NCBI RefSeq assembly: GCF_016863015.1
Contig: NZ_BOOB01000018.1
Coordinates: 186,001-250,000, forward strand
Length of the DNA stretch: 64,000 bases
Source of the DNA: Microbispora amethystogenes
Lineage (GTDB): Bacteria > Actinomycetota > Actinomycetes > Streptosporangiales > Streptosporangiaceae
Reading direction: 5' to 3'
Under the pieces are notes generated by a model. It was not told where the DNA came from, searched no databases, and saw nothing but the letters and a program-made list of their open reading frames with translations. The position numbers were made by a program, and so were the translations under genes. Below are positions 16,141 to 23,608 of the stretch, piece by piece; within the stretch, counting starts at the first letter, position 1; every line of letters begins with the position of its first letter.

Positions 16141-16542
16141 GTGACCCTGTCCGCCGGGGACCGCGTCGCCGTAACAGACCTGATCAATCGGCATGGGCAC
16201 CTGACGGACCACGGTGAGCTCGACAGATGGAGCGAGTTGTTCACTCCCGACGTCGTTTTCGACCTGACCGGCATGGGCGGCGGGGTGCTGACCGGGCTGG
16301 CTGCGCTGCGGGACGCCACGTCCGCGATGGCCGGGGAGCATCCGGTCGCTCACCACGTGACCAACATCGTTCTCGACGAGACGGCCGACGACCACGTGCG
16401 GGCGCTCTCGAAGGGCATCGGCGTCATGGCCGACGGCACCACGGGCAGTGTGACGTACGACGACACGATCGTGCGCGGGGACCAGGGCTGGCGGATCAGC
16501 CGCCGCGTCATCCGGGCGAGGAGGGCGCCCCTGACGCCCTGA
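16141..16542 (+). CDS. SnoaL-like / NTF2-fold family protein, 133 aa
   Basis: GTG with GGGGAGGA six bases upstream. The sequence follows the SnoaL_4 pattern: VAVTDLINRHGHLTDHGELDR, WSELFTPDVVFDLTGMGGG, AHHVTNIVLDE and VTYDDTIVRGDQGWRISRR. This cone-shaped fold covers ketosteroid isomerase-like cyclases, hydroxylation partners and many small-molecule enzymes. A specific reaction cannot be predicted. Divergence from a TetR gene with an operator suggests it is induced by a small molecule. Confidence 0.8.
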   Translation: MTLSAGDRVAVTDLINRHGHLTDHGELDRWSELFTPDVVFDLTGMGGGVLTGLAALRDATSAMAGEHPVAHHVTNIVLDETADDHVRALSKGIGVMADGTTGSVTYDDTIVRGDQGWRISRRVIRARRAPLTP

Positions 16543-16571
16543 CGCCCTGACGGCACCGGGATCCGGGCGGG

Positions 16572-17219
16572 TCAGCCGGCCCCGCCCATGGCGGCGGCGG
16601 ACGCCGCGTGCAGTTGCTTGATGACCTTGCGCAGCGCGGGGGCCGCCGGTCCGCCGCGTTCGCCCAGCTCGGCGATGCGCTGCTTGTACGCCTTCCGCCT
16701 GGCTCGCGGAAGCACGGTTCGGAGCTCTCCCGCGGCGGCCAGCACGACCAGGGCGGCCTCCCGTTCGCCGACCCGGGACACGGGACCGTTGAGCGCGGCG
16801 GAGACCTGCGCCGCGAGCCGCTTCACGACACGCGTGTCGCGCACGCGCACCCGGGTCCTGTTGAAGACCAGGAGGAACGGCCGGCGCAGCTCCACGCGGA
16901 CCCAGCGCCGCGTCTCCAGCTCGTCCCGGACCGCCCGGACCGTCGCGCGGCCGTCCTTGTCGATCCAGTGCCGCCACGACCTGGGGCGGGACCCGGCGAT
17001 CCGGCGCAGCAGGTCGTCCAGGACCGGATCGCCGAGCGGCTCCTCGCTCACCACCCGCACCTTGCCGCGCTCGTCGGCGATCCGGCCGTCGAGGAGCAGC
17101 TCGGTGAGCGCGGCGGCGCGGAGCAGGTACGGGAAGCGGTAGTTCGTCACCACCCGCTCCTTGCGGGCGTCGTAGCCGAGCAGGTAGAGCCGGGCCGGCA
17201 GGGAGCCGGGAACGTCCAT
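16572..17219 (-). CDS. GPP34 (GOLPH3/VPS74-like) family protein, 215 aa
   Basis: ATG with AGAAGG upstream. The pattern LPARLYLLGYDARKERVVTN, LLRAAALTELLLDGRIADE and LVVLAAAGELRTVLP is the bacterial form of the GOLPH3 domain. In eukaryotes this domain binds PI4P and Golgi glycosyltransferases; in actinobacteria its role is unknown. It ends an apparent three-gene operon with an SPFH protein and a ribbon-helix-helix protein, 14 bases downstream of the latter. A peripheral membrane role is plausible from the SPFH linkage (inference). Confidence 0.8.
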   Translation of the reverse strand: MDVPGSLPARLYLLGYDARKERVVTNYRFPYLLRAAALTELLLDGRIADERGKVRVVSEEPLGDPVLDDLLRRIAGSRPRSWRHWIDKDGRATVRAVRDELETRRWVRVELRRPFLLVFNRTRVRVRDTRVVKRLAAQVSAALNGPVSRVGEREAALVVLAAAGELRTVLPRARRKAYKQRIAELGERGGPAAPALRKVIKQLHAASAAAMGGAG

Positions 17220-17233
17220 GCGGTCGCCTTCTC

Positions 17234-17506
17234 TCAGTCGTCTCCGGGCGGAGCTCCGCCTCCGGGCTCCTCGGATTCAGGTGAAGCCGCGGAGCCGTCG
17301 GGCGGAGCCGATGTCCTGGGGGGCCGGCCGCGCCGGGGGATGCGGGCGGCGTCGCGGGGAAGCCGCCCCGCGTCCGCGAGCGCCCGGCGGAGCAGGAACT
17401 CGATCTGTGCGTTGGTGCTGCGTAGCTCGTCACCGGCCCACCGGGCCAGCGCGTCGTGCACGGCGGGGTCCAGCCGCAGCAGGATGCTCTTCCGGTCGGT
17501 CGCCAC
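17234..17506 (-). CDS. Small ribbon-helix-helix (Arc-like) DNA-binding protein, 90 aa
   Basis: GTG at 17506, two bases after the SPFH stop codon, so translation is coupled. Residues 4-45 (DRKSILLRLDPAVHDALARW, then ELRSTNAQIEFLLRRAL) match the beta-strand plus two helices of Arc/CopG repressors. The C-terminal 40 residues are Pro/Ser/Glu-rich and disordered. It probably regulates its own operon. Confidence 0.7.
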   Translation of the reverse strand: MATDRKSILLRLDPAVHDALARWAGDELRSTNAQIEFLLRRALADAGRLPRDAARIPRRGRPPRTSAPPDGSAASPESEEPGGGAPPGDD

Positions 17507-17508
17507 GG

Positions 17509-18441
17509 TCAGCGGTAGAGGGAGCCGGTGTTGACCACGGGTTGCACGTCCCGGTCGCCGCACAGGACGACGAGCAGGTTGCTGACCATGGTGGCCTTGC
17601 GCTCCTCGTCCAGCTCGATCACGTCGTGCTCGTCGAGGCGGGCCAGGGCGGCCTCGACCATGCCGACCGCGCCCTCCACGATCCGCTGGCGCGCCGCGAC
17701 TACCGCTCCGGCCTGCTGGCGGCGCAGCATGGCCTGCGCGATCTCGGGGGCGTACGCCAGCCGGGTGATGCGCGACTCGATGACGCTGACCCCCGCCGAC
17801 GCCACCCGGGCCTGGATCTCGGCCGACAGGCGGCCGGTGATCTCGTCGGCGTTCTGGCGCAGGGAGAGCACGTCGTCGTGCCCGTCGTACGGGTAGCTGC
17901 CCGCGATGTGGCGGACCGCGGTCTCGGTCTGGAAGGCGACGAACTCCACAAAGTCGTCCACCTCGAACACGGCCTTCGCGGTGTCCTCGACCTGCCAGAC
18001 CACCACCGCGGCCATCTCGATCGGGTTGCCGTCGGCGTCGTTGACCTTGCTGACGTCGGTCTCGTGGTTGCGGATCCGGGTCGACACCCGGCGCTTCTGC
18101 GTGAAGGGGACCACGAACCGGAGCCCGGGAGTACGGACCGTGCCCACGTAGCGGCCGAGAAGCTGGATCACCCGCGCCTCGCCGGGGGCGACCGCCGTGA
18201 GCCCGGTGAGGGCGACGACGGCCGCCAGGAGGAGCAGCACGCCGGCGACGGCCAGCGCGACTCCCGGCCCGGCGCTGCCGTCGGCCGCGATGCTGATTCC
18301 GGCCGGGACCAGGACGAAGGGGCTCAGCAGGCCCACCAGGGCCAGGATCAGCAGCGGCCAACCCGCGGTCTCCCGGGCCGCCCGCTCGTTCGTCTGGGGG
18401 GCCGGCATGTCGACGGCGATCTGCAGGTCTGTCATGTGCAC
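17509..18441 (-). CDS. SPFH/band 7 domain membrane protein, 310 aa
   Basis: ATG with GAGGAG eight bases upstream. Two hydrophobic segments in the first 75 residues ([20 protein letters not shown] and [20 protein letters not shown]) anchor it. Next comes a stomatin-like SPFH domain beginning [20 protein letters not shown], with helical C-terminal [20 protein letters not shown]. These proteins form membrane microdomain scaffolds. It heads the operon with the RHH and GPP34 genes. Just upstream (18466-18485) is GTGATATCACTTTTG, containing the palindrome GTGATATCAC, a likely operator. Confidence 0.85.
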   Translation of the reverse strand: MHMTDLQIAVDMPAPQTNERAARETAGWPLLILALVGLLSPFVLVPAGISIAADGSAGPGVALAVAGVLLLLAAVVALTGLTAVAPGEARVIQLLGRYVGTVRTPGLRFVVPFTQKRRVSTRIRNHETDVSKVNDADGNPIEMAAVVVWQVEDTAKAVFEVDDFVEFVAFQTETAVRHIAGSYPYDGHDDVLSLRQNADEITGRLSAEIQARVASAGVSVIESRITRLAYAPEIAQAMLRRQQAGAVVAARQRIVEGAVGMVEAALARLDEHDVIELDEERKATMVSNLLVVLCGDRDVQPVVNTGSLYR

Positions 18442-18527
18442 GCTCCTCGATGTCTAGCACGACACTAGCAAAGTGATATCACTTTTGCCCAGGGGCGCCC
18501 ATCGCCGTTTTCGCGTATCTCTTTAGC

Positions 18528-19517
18528 TCAGGCCGTTCCGCTCACGGTGACGACGACCTTGCCGCCGGGGTGTCCCCCCATGAGGTGGCGGATCGCGTCG
18601 GGCGCGTCGGCGAGGGGATAGACACGGTCGATCGCCGGGGTGACCGCGCCGGACGCGACGAGCCGGGTCAGTTCCTCCAGGTGCTCGGCCCGCTCCCGGC
18701 TCATCACCGGGCGCAGCCGCTGACCGACGAACATCGACAGCAGCGGCGCCCGGAACGTGCGCCCCGTGCCACCGGTGAAGCGGTACGCGGTATGCCCGCC
18801 GCCGACGATCGCCAGCGTGCCGCGCGGGGTCAGGGCGCGGCGCAGCAGGGACAGCGGCCGGTTTCCGGCGGTGTCGACGACGACGTCGTAACGCGGCCCG
18901 TCCCGGTCGATCTCCCCCTGGGCGTAGTCGATGACATCGTCGGCCCCGAGCGAGCGGACGAGCCCGGCCTTCGCCGCCGAGCACACGCCGGTGACGCTCG
19001 CGCCGTACGCCCTGGCGATCTGCACGGCGAACGACCCCACGCCCCCCGCCGCGCCGATGACCAGCACCCGCTGCCCCGGCCGGACGCGGGCGACGTCGCG
19101 GACGGCCTGCAGCGCCGTCATGCCGGAGACCGGCACCGCGGCGGCCTGCTCGAACGTGAGGCCGGCCGGCTTCGGCGCGAGCCTGCTCTGCCGCGCCCTC
19201 GCGAACTCGGCGTACGAGCCGCTCTCGCAGGTGCCGTACACCTCCTGGCCCGGCCGGAACCGGGTCACGCGGGCGCCGACGGCCGCCACCACCCCGGCCA
19301 CGTCACGGCCCCGGACCGGGACCTTCGGCCGGCGCACCCCGAAGCCCGCGAGGCGCATGAGGTACGGCCGGCCGGTCATGAGGACCCACACGCCGGGGTC
19401 CACCGCGGCGGCGCGGACCTCGACGAGCACCTCCTCGTCCCCGATGGACGGCCGGTCGACGTCACGCGGTTCGAGCACGTCGGCCGGGCCGTACGCGTCC
19501 TGGACGATGGCTTTCAT
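18528..19517 (-). CDS. NAD(P)-dependent medium-chain (quinone reductase-like) dehydrogenase, 329 aa
   Basis: ATG at 19517 with GGAGGAGA upstream; longer in-frame readings run into the preceding genes. The N-terminal GroES-like domain has IGDEEVLVEVRAAAVDPGVW and VRGRDVAGVVAAVG. The Rossmann part has VLVIGAAGGVGSFAVQIARA (AxxGxxG NADP motif), then GADDVIDYAQG. Zinc-binding Cys residues are absent, as in the quinone oxidoreductase branch. The start overlaps the HTH stop by four bases (ATGA). Confidence 0.85.
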   Translation of the reverse strand: MKAIVQDAYGPADVLEPRDVDRPSIGDEEVLVEVRAAAVDPGVWVLMTGRPYLMRLAGFGVRRPKVPVRGRDVAGVVAAVGARVTRFRPGQEVYGTCESGSYAEFARARQSRLAPKPAGLTFEQAAAVPVSGMTALQAVRDVARVRPGQRVLVIGAAGGVGSFAVQIARAYGASVTGVCSAAKAGLVRSLGADDVIDYAQGEIDRDGPRYDVVVDTAGNRPLSLLRRALTPRGTLAIVGGGHTAYRFTGGTGRTFRAPLLSMFVGQRLRPVMSRERAEHLEELTRLVASGAVTPAIDRVYPLADAPDAIRHLMGGHPGGKVVVTVSGTA

Positions 19518-19747
19518 GGCGTCTCCTCCGGGGATTCGGGGTACTGGAACACGTCGTCGAGCGGAACGCCGAACACGCGGGCGATCCGGAAGGCCATCTC
19601 CAGGGACGGCGAGTATCGGCCCTGTTCGATGGCGATGAGGGTCTGCCGGGTCACACCGATGCGCTCGGCGAGCTCGGCCTGGGTCATCTCGTCGTGCGTG
19701 AACCGCAGCGTGCGGATGCGGTTGGTCACGCGGGTCGGCTTCACCAT
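19514..19747 (-). CDS. Small XRE-type HTH regulator, 77 aa
   Basis: ATG at 19747 lies inside the tail of the membrane-protein gene (seven-base overlap). Almost the whole protein is an HTH_3 domain: RTLRFTHDEMTQAELAERIG, TRQTLIAIEQGRYSPSLEM, ARVFGVPLDDVFQY. This YozG-like group is regularly paired with a small multi-span membrane protein, as here. It likely autoregulates the operon through the repeats at 20194-20251. Confidence 0.85.
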   Translation of the reverse strand: MVKPTRVTNRIRTLRFTHDEMTQAELAERIGVTRQTLIAIEQGRYSPSLEMAFRIARVFGVPLDDVFQYPESPEETP

Positions 19748-20169
19748 TCCGGAAGGCTCCTGCGATAGGCGACGACCTTGGCGATCCCGGCGAGGACCGC
19801 CGACAGCACGAAGCAGAGGTAGACCACGTTGGCGATCCAGAACCGGTCCCACCCGGCCATCGCCATGAGCATCGCGGCCACCGCGCCGATGACGACGAAC
19901 GCCTGGCCGACGTGGTCGCCGAACCGCCCGATCTCACGGTCACGCGCGTCCTGCACGCGGGAGGCGCGGGGGTTCACGATCGCCATCCCGATCTCGGCCG
20001 CGATCGTGGCGGCGATGGCCCCGCCGACCGACCACAGCAGGGCGGCGGTGTACGGCGTGTCGGGTAACGGACCCCCGTCCGCCCGTCTGAGGACGACGAC
20101 GACGTACGCCGCGTAGGCGAGCACGGCGACGACCAGCCTGATCCAGGCGCGCTTCTCCAGGTGGGTCAT
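19741..20169 (-). CDS. Small membrane protein (four predicted spans), 142 aa
   Basis: Four hydrophobic segments: LVVAVLAYAAYVVVVL, AALLWSVGGAIAATIAAEIG, VGQAFVVIGAVAAMLMAM and ANVVYLCFVLSAVLAGIAKV. A charged cytoplasmic loop (ASRVQDARDREIGRFGDHVG) contains the DERD-like motif seen in the membrane partners of small XRE regulators. It begins an overlapping three-gene operon (membrane protein, HTH, dehydrogenase). Its molecular function is unknown. Confidence 0.75.
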   Translation of the reverse strand: MTHLEKRAWIRLVVAVLAYAAYVVVVLRRADGGPLPDTPYTAALLWSVGGAIAATIAAEIGMAIVNPRASRVQDARDREIGRFGDHVGQAFVVIGAVAAMLMAMAGWDRFWIANVVYLCFVLSAVLAGIAKVVAYRRSLPEW

Positions 20170-20193
20170 GAGCGGCTCCTCTCGATGTACAAC

Positions 20194-20251
20194 ATCTTTG
20201 ACATCTCCAAGGTAGCCAATCTTTGACCTCGTGTACAGAATTTTTTACACG
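20194..20251. promoter_or_regulatory. Repeat-rich control region of the membrane protein/HTH operon
   Basis: Two direct copies of ATCTTTGAC (20194-20202 and 20219-20227) lie 25 bases apart. They are followed by the inverted repeat CGTGTA-N10-TACACG (20230-20251), and a further GTAC half lies at 20187-20190. This sits 25-80 bases upstream of the ATG at 20169, the expected place for autoregulation by the HTH protein. Confidence 0.5.
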
Positions 20252-20262
20252 ACTTCGGATGG

Positions 20263-21477
20263 CTAGGGCCGCGGGCGGGTGCGGAGGCGGGGAAGCGTGC
20301 CGCGCAGACGGGCGCCGTGCCTGCGCCACCAGGCCCGCGCCCAGGCCACCTGGAACCCGAGCGCGGCCAGCAGCACCGCCGCGGCGTCGAGGACGGAGAG
20401 AAGCCCGGCGGGGGTGACGAGCGCGCGCACGGCCCGGCAGAGCAGGACGAGCGTCGCGGGCAGTGTGACCGCGAACGCCACCCCGAGGCAGCCCGCGGTG
20501 CCCACGACCATCAGCACGGCGTACGCCCGGAGGCTGCGGCGCTCCCGCCGGGGCAGGCCGGCGAGCGGGTCGGGCGAGGGACGGCCGAGCAGCCGGAGCG
20601 CCAGATGCCGCGCGTACGCGGTGGCGTCGCCGTACATGTTCCGGCAGCCGGTCAGGTCCTGCAGCAGGAAGTAGACGTCGGTGCGCATGAACACCAGGAA
20701 CTGGGTGGTCAGCATCGACGCCGAGGTCAGCGTGACGAGGGACAGCACGGTGTGGCGGCCCAGGACGGCGGCCAGGATGACCGCGGCCGAGCAGGCCGCG
20801 GCGTCCACGGCCATCCCGGCGAGGTAGACCGTCAGGCGGACGCGCCGCTCGGCCAGCCAGATCCCGGACACCTCGGTCTGGACGGCCAGGAACTGCAACC
20901 GGGTGCCCAGGCGGATCCGGCCCGGCACCCCGGCCGCCCTGGCGGTCGACAGATGCGCCATCTCGTGCAGGAAGATCAGCGTCCAGCCGACGGCGATCTC
21001 CGAGAGGAGGACAAGCGTGCCGTGCTCGGACCACAGCAGGTCGTGCCAGCCCGGCAGCGTCTCGCGCCTGATCACCGCTGTCACGGCTCCGGCGGCGACC
21101 AGGCCGGCGACCGCCGCGTGGAGCAGCGGGTGCAGCGTCCACCGCACGTGCCGGGCGCGCAGCCGGGGGAACGTCGGCGGCTCGGGCGGGGTGGCCGGCC
21201 CGCCCGGGTCCTCCAGGAAACCGAGTTCGCCGAGGGCGCGGACGAAGTCGCGGACGTCGAGGTCGGCGCCCGTCTCGCCGCGCAGCCGCCGTTCGGTTTC
21301 CTCGACGGTCGCGCCCTCCATCAGCAGCCTGATGGCCCGCATCCCCTCGTACGGCACGGCGGCGAACTCCTGCCCGTCCGGGCGGCCGACGATCCACTGG
21401 GACCCGTCCCGCCGGAACGCGAGGTCACGCAGCCGGACCCGGGTCCCGTCCGCCGCCCGCCCGGCGTCCTGGCTCAT
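20263..21477 (-). CDS. M50-type membrane metalloprotease with N-terminal PqqD-like domain, 404 aa
   Basis: ATG with TGGAGG five bases upstream. Residues 25-92 form a PqqD-like winged helix (VPYEGMRAIRLLMEGATVEE, later FVRALGELGFLED), the fold used as a leader-peptide recognition element in RiPP enzymes. Residues 112-404 hold about eight membrane spans, with HEMAH at 171-175 inside a span (FLHEMAHLSTARAAG) and RTDVYF at 265-270 in place of the usual NPxDG zinc-ligand motif. It is 27 bases after the DUF6879 gene. It may cleave or export a peptide, or give self-protection (inference). Confidence 0.75.
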   Translation of the reverse strand: MSQDAGRAADGTRVRLRDLAFRRDGSQWIVGRPDGQEFAAVPYEGMRAIRLLMEGATVEETERRLRGETGADLDVRDFVRALGELGFLEDPGGPATPPEPPTFPRLRARHVRWTLHPLLHAAVAGLVAAGAVTAVIRRETLPGWHDLLWSEHGTLVLLSEIAVGWTLIFLHEMAHLSTARAAGVPGRIRLGTRLQFLAVQTEVSGIWLAERRVRLTVYLAGMAVDAAACSAAVILAAVLGRHTVLSLVTLTSASMLTTQFLVFMRTDVYFLLQDLTGCRNMYGDATAYARHLALRLLGRPSPDPLAGLPRRERRSLRAYAVLMVVGTAGCLGVAFAVTLPATLVLLCRAVRALVTPAGLLSVLDAAAVLLAALGFQVAWARAWWRRHGARLRGTLPRLRTRPRP

Positions 21478-21504
21478 CGCGGCCTCCAGGCGTGCGACTG
21501 GGGG

Positions 21505-22146
21505 TCAGGGGCGGAAGGTGCCGCGCGACCGGGAGGAGACGGCGGGAGGCGGCAGCGGGAGGACCTCCCGCTCGACGTACGACCGCACGTCCTCCGCCCG
21601 CTCGTAGAGCGTTCCGATCACGGTGCGACAGTGGCCGGCGAGGTCCGGGTCGGTGATGCGCCGGGCGCCGACGTGCTCGCCGATCTCGTCGTACAGCACC
21701 TCGTAGAGCAGCGACGGGCCGACCACGACGATCTCGGGGAGCGGCGCGGTGCGCTCGAACTCCCGTACGGCGCCGGCGGAGAGCACCCGCGGACGCTCCC
21801 CGGCCGCCGCCCGGACGGCCAGGACGTGCAGTTCCCACTGGAGATAGGGGGTGAGCGGGGTCTCCACGACGCGGAGCCTGCGGGTCTCCGGGTGGGTCCG
21901 GTAGTAGCCGGTGAGAGGCTCCCGCATCTCCGCGATCAGGGCGAGGGAACGTTCCCAGTCGCCGGCCATCATCGCCCGCCAGCTGGGGACGTCGGGCTCG
22001 TGGAACTCCTGGGCGCGTTCGAGCTTCCACACCACACCGGGGGCCTGGTCGAACTCCTCGGCGAACTCGGCCTGGTAGGCGTCGGCGGGCAGCACCCGCG
22101 CCTCGGCCTGCCGTACGTCGTCAAAGACGGTGCGGGTGGACTCCAC
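21505..22146 (-). CDS. DUF6879 family protein, 213 aa
   Basis: GTG at 22146 with GGGAGG five bases upstream. The sequence carries the hallmarks of this actinobacterial family: VVWKLERAQEFHEPDVPSW, GDWERSLALIAEMREPLTGY, RRLRVVETPLTPYLQWELHV and LLYEVLYDEIGEHVGAR. No biochemical role is established. DUF6879 genes usually sit beside HTH regulators; here it lies between the precursor-like peptide and the M50-type gene. A hairpin (22178-22213) separates it from the peptide gene. Confidence 0.75.
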   Translation of the reverse strand: MESTRTVFDDVRQAEARVLPADAYQAEFAEEFDQAPGVVWKLERAQEFHEPDVPSWRAMMAGDWERSLALIAEMREPLTGYYRTHPETRRLRVVETPLTPYLQWELHVLAVRAAAGERPRVLSAGAVREFERTAPLPEIVVVGPSLLYEVLYDEIGEHVGARRITDPDLAGHCRTVIGTLYERAEDVRSYVEREVLPLPPPAVSSRSRGTFRP

Positions 22147-22177
22147 CCTTCCCTCCCTTCGGGCCGTCCGTCGGGGT

Positions 22178-22213
22178 GCGGGAGCGACCGCCGTGGCGTG
22201 TGGGCGCTCCCGC
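22178..22213. terminator. Intergenic hairpin between peptide and DUF6879 genes
   Basis: GCGGGAGCG (22178-22186), 18-base loop, CGCTCCCGC (22205-22213). A 9-bp stem placed directly after a small peptide gene is often a partial terminator or stabiliser that raises precursor mRNA relative to the downstream enzymes. Confidence 0.45.
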
Positions 22214-22247
22214 TGCGCGCCCGCACGCCGCGGTGCCGGGACCGGCG

Positions 22248-22373
22248 TCAGTTGCCGACGCTGTTGCTGGCGTTCGTCGTCTCGATCTTGTCGAGCAGCC
22301 TGATTGTGATCTTCGTCTTGACCGGTGCGGCCGCCTCGTCGGCGGTCTCGATCTCGGACTCGTTGGGGTGCAT
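22248..22373 (-). CDS. Putative RiPP precursor peptide, 41 aa
   Basis: ATG at 22373 with AGAGGA five bases upstream; a longer reading to 22466 runs through the promoter and lacks a ribosome-binding site. The peptide starts MHPNESEIETADEAAA, an acidic leader-like half, then VKTKITIRLLDKIETT and NASNSVGN, a polar Asn/Ser-rich tail ending in Asn. It has no Cys, so it is not a lanthipeptide, sactipeptide or thiazole-type substrate via Cys. It lies between a ThiF/E1 enzyme and two other genes of the locus. It has its own promoter and a palindromic operator. Precursor status is inference from size, context and composition. Confidence 0.6.
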   Translation of the reverse strand: MHPNESEIETADEAAAPVKTKITIRLLDKIETTNASNSVGN

Positions 22374-22405
22374 CCGGTTCCTCTCTTGGGTGAGGGGACA
22401 GGGAT

Positions 22406-22454
22406 GTTCTCGCGAGAACGCGTTCAGCATTCGCCGCCGCCGCCACGCAGTCAA
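22406..22454 (-). promoter_or_regulatory. Dedicated promoter and palindromic operator of the peptide gene
   Basis: On the minus strand, TTGACT (22454-22449), 17-base spacer, AATGCT (22431-22426). The perfect 14-base palindrome GTTCTCGCGAGAAC (22406-22419) sits where transcription would start. The -35/-10 pair resembles that of the E1 gene (TTGACC and TAATGC), suggesting a common sigma factor. The palindrome implies a repressor. Confidence 0.55.
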
Positions 22455-22479
22455 GGAGTCTGTCAATTCCTTCTGGTAA

Positions 22480-23601
22480 TCACTGTTTCGGTCGGGCCGG
22501 GGAAATGCGCTCCGTCGAATCGAAACGGGCGCGTGCCCGTGTCCCGCAGACCGGGCAGCCGGGACGGGGCGGATGGCTGACCCACACGTGGTGGTCCCCG
22601 GCGATCAGGTTGACTCCCCGGATGACGCCGACCGGCGGCGCGGACACCCCGGTCAGCAGCCCGATCAGCGCGTGGGCGACGAACTGGCCGGACAGACCTG
22701 CCGATGTGGCGATCACCCCCGGCCCGCCGAGGTCGACCGGCGTACCCGGGCGGCGCCGGGCCTCCTCGCCGTCGCACAGGCACTCGTAGCAGGTGCCGGC
22801 CTCCGGGGTGAAGCAGCCAACGGTGACGAGCGGCCCGCTGTATCCGCCACCCACCCACGGGATCCGGGCCGCGGCGCAGGCGCGGTTGGCCCACACCCTG
22901 ATGCCGTGCCCGTCCGGCCGGTCCGCGCAGAGGGCGAGCGCGTCGTAGCCCGCGATCAGCGTGTCGAGCTCGCGGCGGCTGCCGATGCGCCGCCGGTCGC
23001 CGGTGACGGTGATGTCGGAGTTGACGCCACGCAGCCGCGCGACGGCCGCCTCCGACTTCGGCCGTCCTACGTCGGCCTCGCCGTACAGCACCTGGCGGTT
23101 GAGGTTCGACAGCTCGACCAGGTCGGGGTCCACGCAGTGAATCTCGCCGACGCCCGCGGCGGCGAGGGCCCACGCCGCGTGGCTGCCCGTGCCGCCCAGC
23201 CCCAGCACCACCACCCGCGCGCTCTTGAGCCGGAGCTGGACCTCCCAGCTGTGCGGGCCCGGCCCGACCACCCGGAAGAACGCCTGGTTCCTGCTGTACC
23301 GGTCGAGCTCCCGCTCGCTCAGCGCGGCGGGCGGCATGGCGGCGGCGTCCTCCACATATCGGGTCGCGACGAGCTGCTCGACGACCGACTCGGCGTCCGG
23401 CAGCTCCGGATGGGCCAGGCGGAGCCGGTCGGCGATGTCCTCGCGGGAGCGGGTGCCGTCCATCAGGCACAGGGCGGTCCAGACCCAACCGCTGGGGTCC
23501 TCGATTTCGGCGGCGATCCCGTGAATCTCGCCGCCGATGCGAATGGTGCCGTCCTCGTACCGGTGGGGCCGGTGCTCGAATTTCACCCGGGGCAGGCGCA
23601 C
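22480..23601 (-). CDS. ThiF/MoeB/MccB-like E1 adenylating enzyme with N-terminal PqqD-like domain, 373 aa
   Basis: GTG at 23601. Residues 1-85 form a PqqD-like winged helix (WTALCLMDGTRSREDIADRL, SVVEQLVATRYVED). Residues 128-350 are an E1 domain: VVLGLGGTGSHAAWALAAAG, CVDPDLVELSNLNRQ with the ATP-binding Asp and Arg, and GRPKSEAA with the conserved Lys182. A Cys4 zinc site is formed by CYEC (271-274) and CPVC (349-352). RRE-plus-E1 architecture is that of MccB and PaaA, which activate a peptide carboxylate as AMP ester. It is followed by a 41-residue peptide gene. No ribosome-binding site precedes the GTG; the promoter suggests a leaderless message. Confidence 0.85.
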   Translation of the reverse strand: MRLPRVKFEHRPHRYEDGTIRIGGEIHGIAAEIEDPSGWVWTALCLMDGTRSREDIADRLRLAHPELPDAESVVEQLVATRYVEDAAAMPPAALSERELDRYSRNQAFFRVVGPGPHSWEVQLRLKSARVVVLGLGGTGSHAAWALAAAGVGEIHCVDPDLVELSNLNRQVLYGEADVGRPKSEAAVARLRGVNSDITVTGDRRRIGSRRELDTLIAGYDALALCADRPDGHGIRVWANRACAAARIPWVGGGYSGPLVTVGCFTPEAGTCYECLCDGEEARRRPGTPVDLGGPGVIATSAGLSGQFVAHALIGLLTGVSAPPVGVIRGVNLIAGDHHVWVSHPPRPGCPVCGTRARARFDSTERISPARPKQ

Positions 23602-23608
23602 GAGTCGA

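Noticed and set aside
22248..22466. A 72-residue protein from the upstream ATG at 22466
   Set aside because: Its first 31 codons overlap the promoter and palindrome and no ribosome-binding site precedes them; the ATG at 22373 has AGAGGA.
20263..23601. Lanthipeptide, sactipeptide or thiopeptide cluster
   Set aside because: The peptide has no Cys and no matching synthetase, YcaO or radical SAM gene is present.
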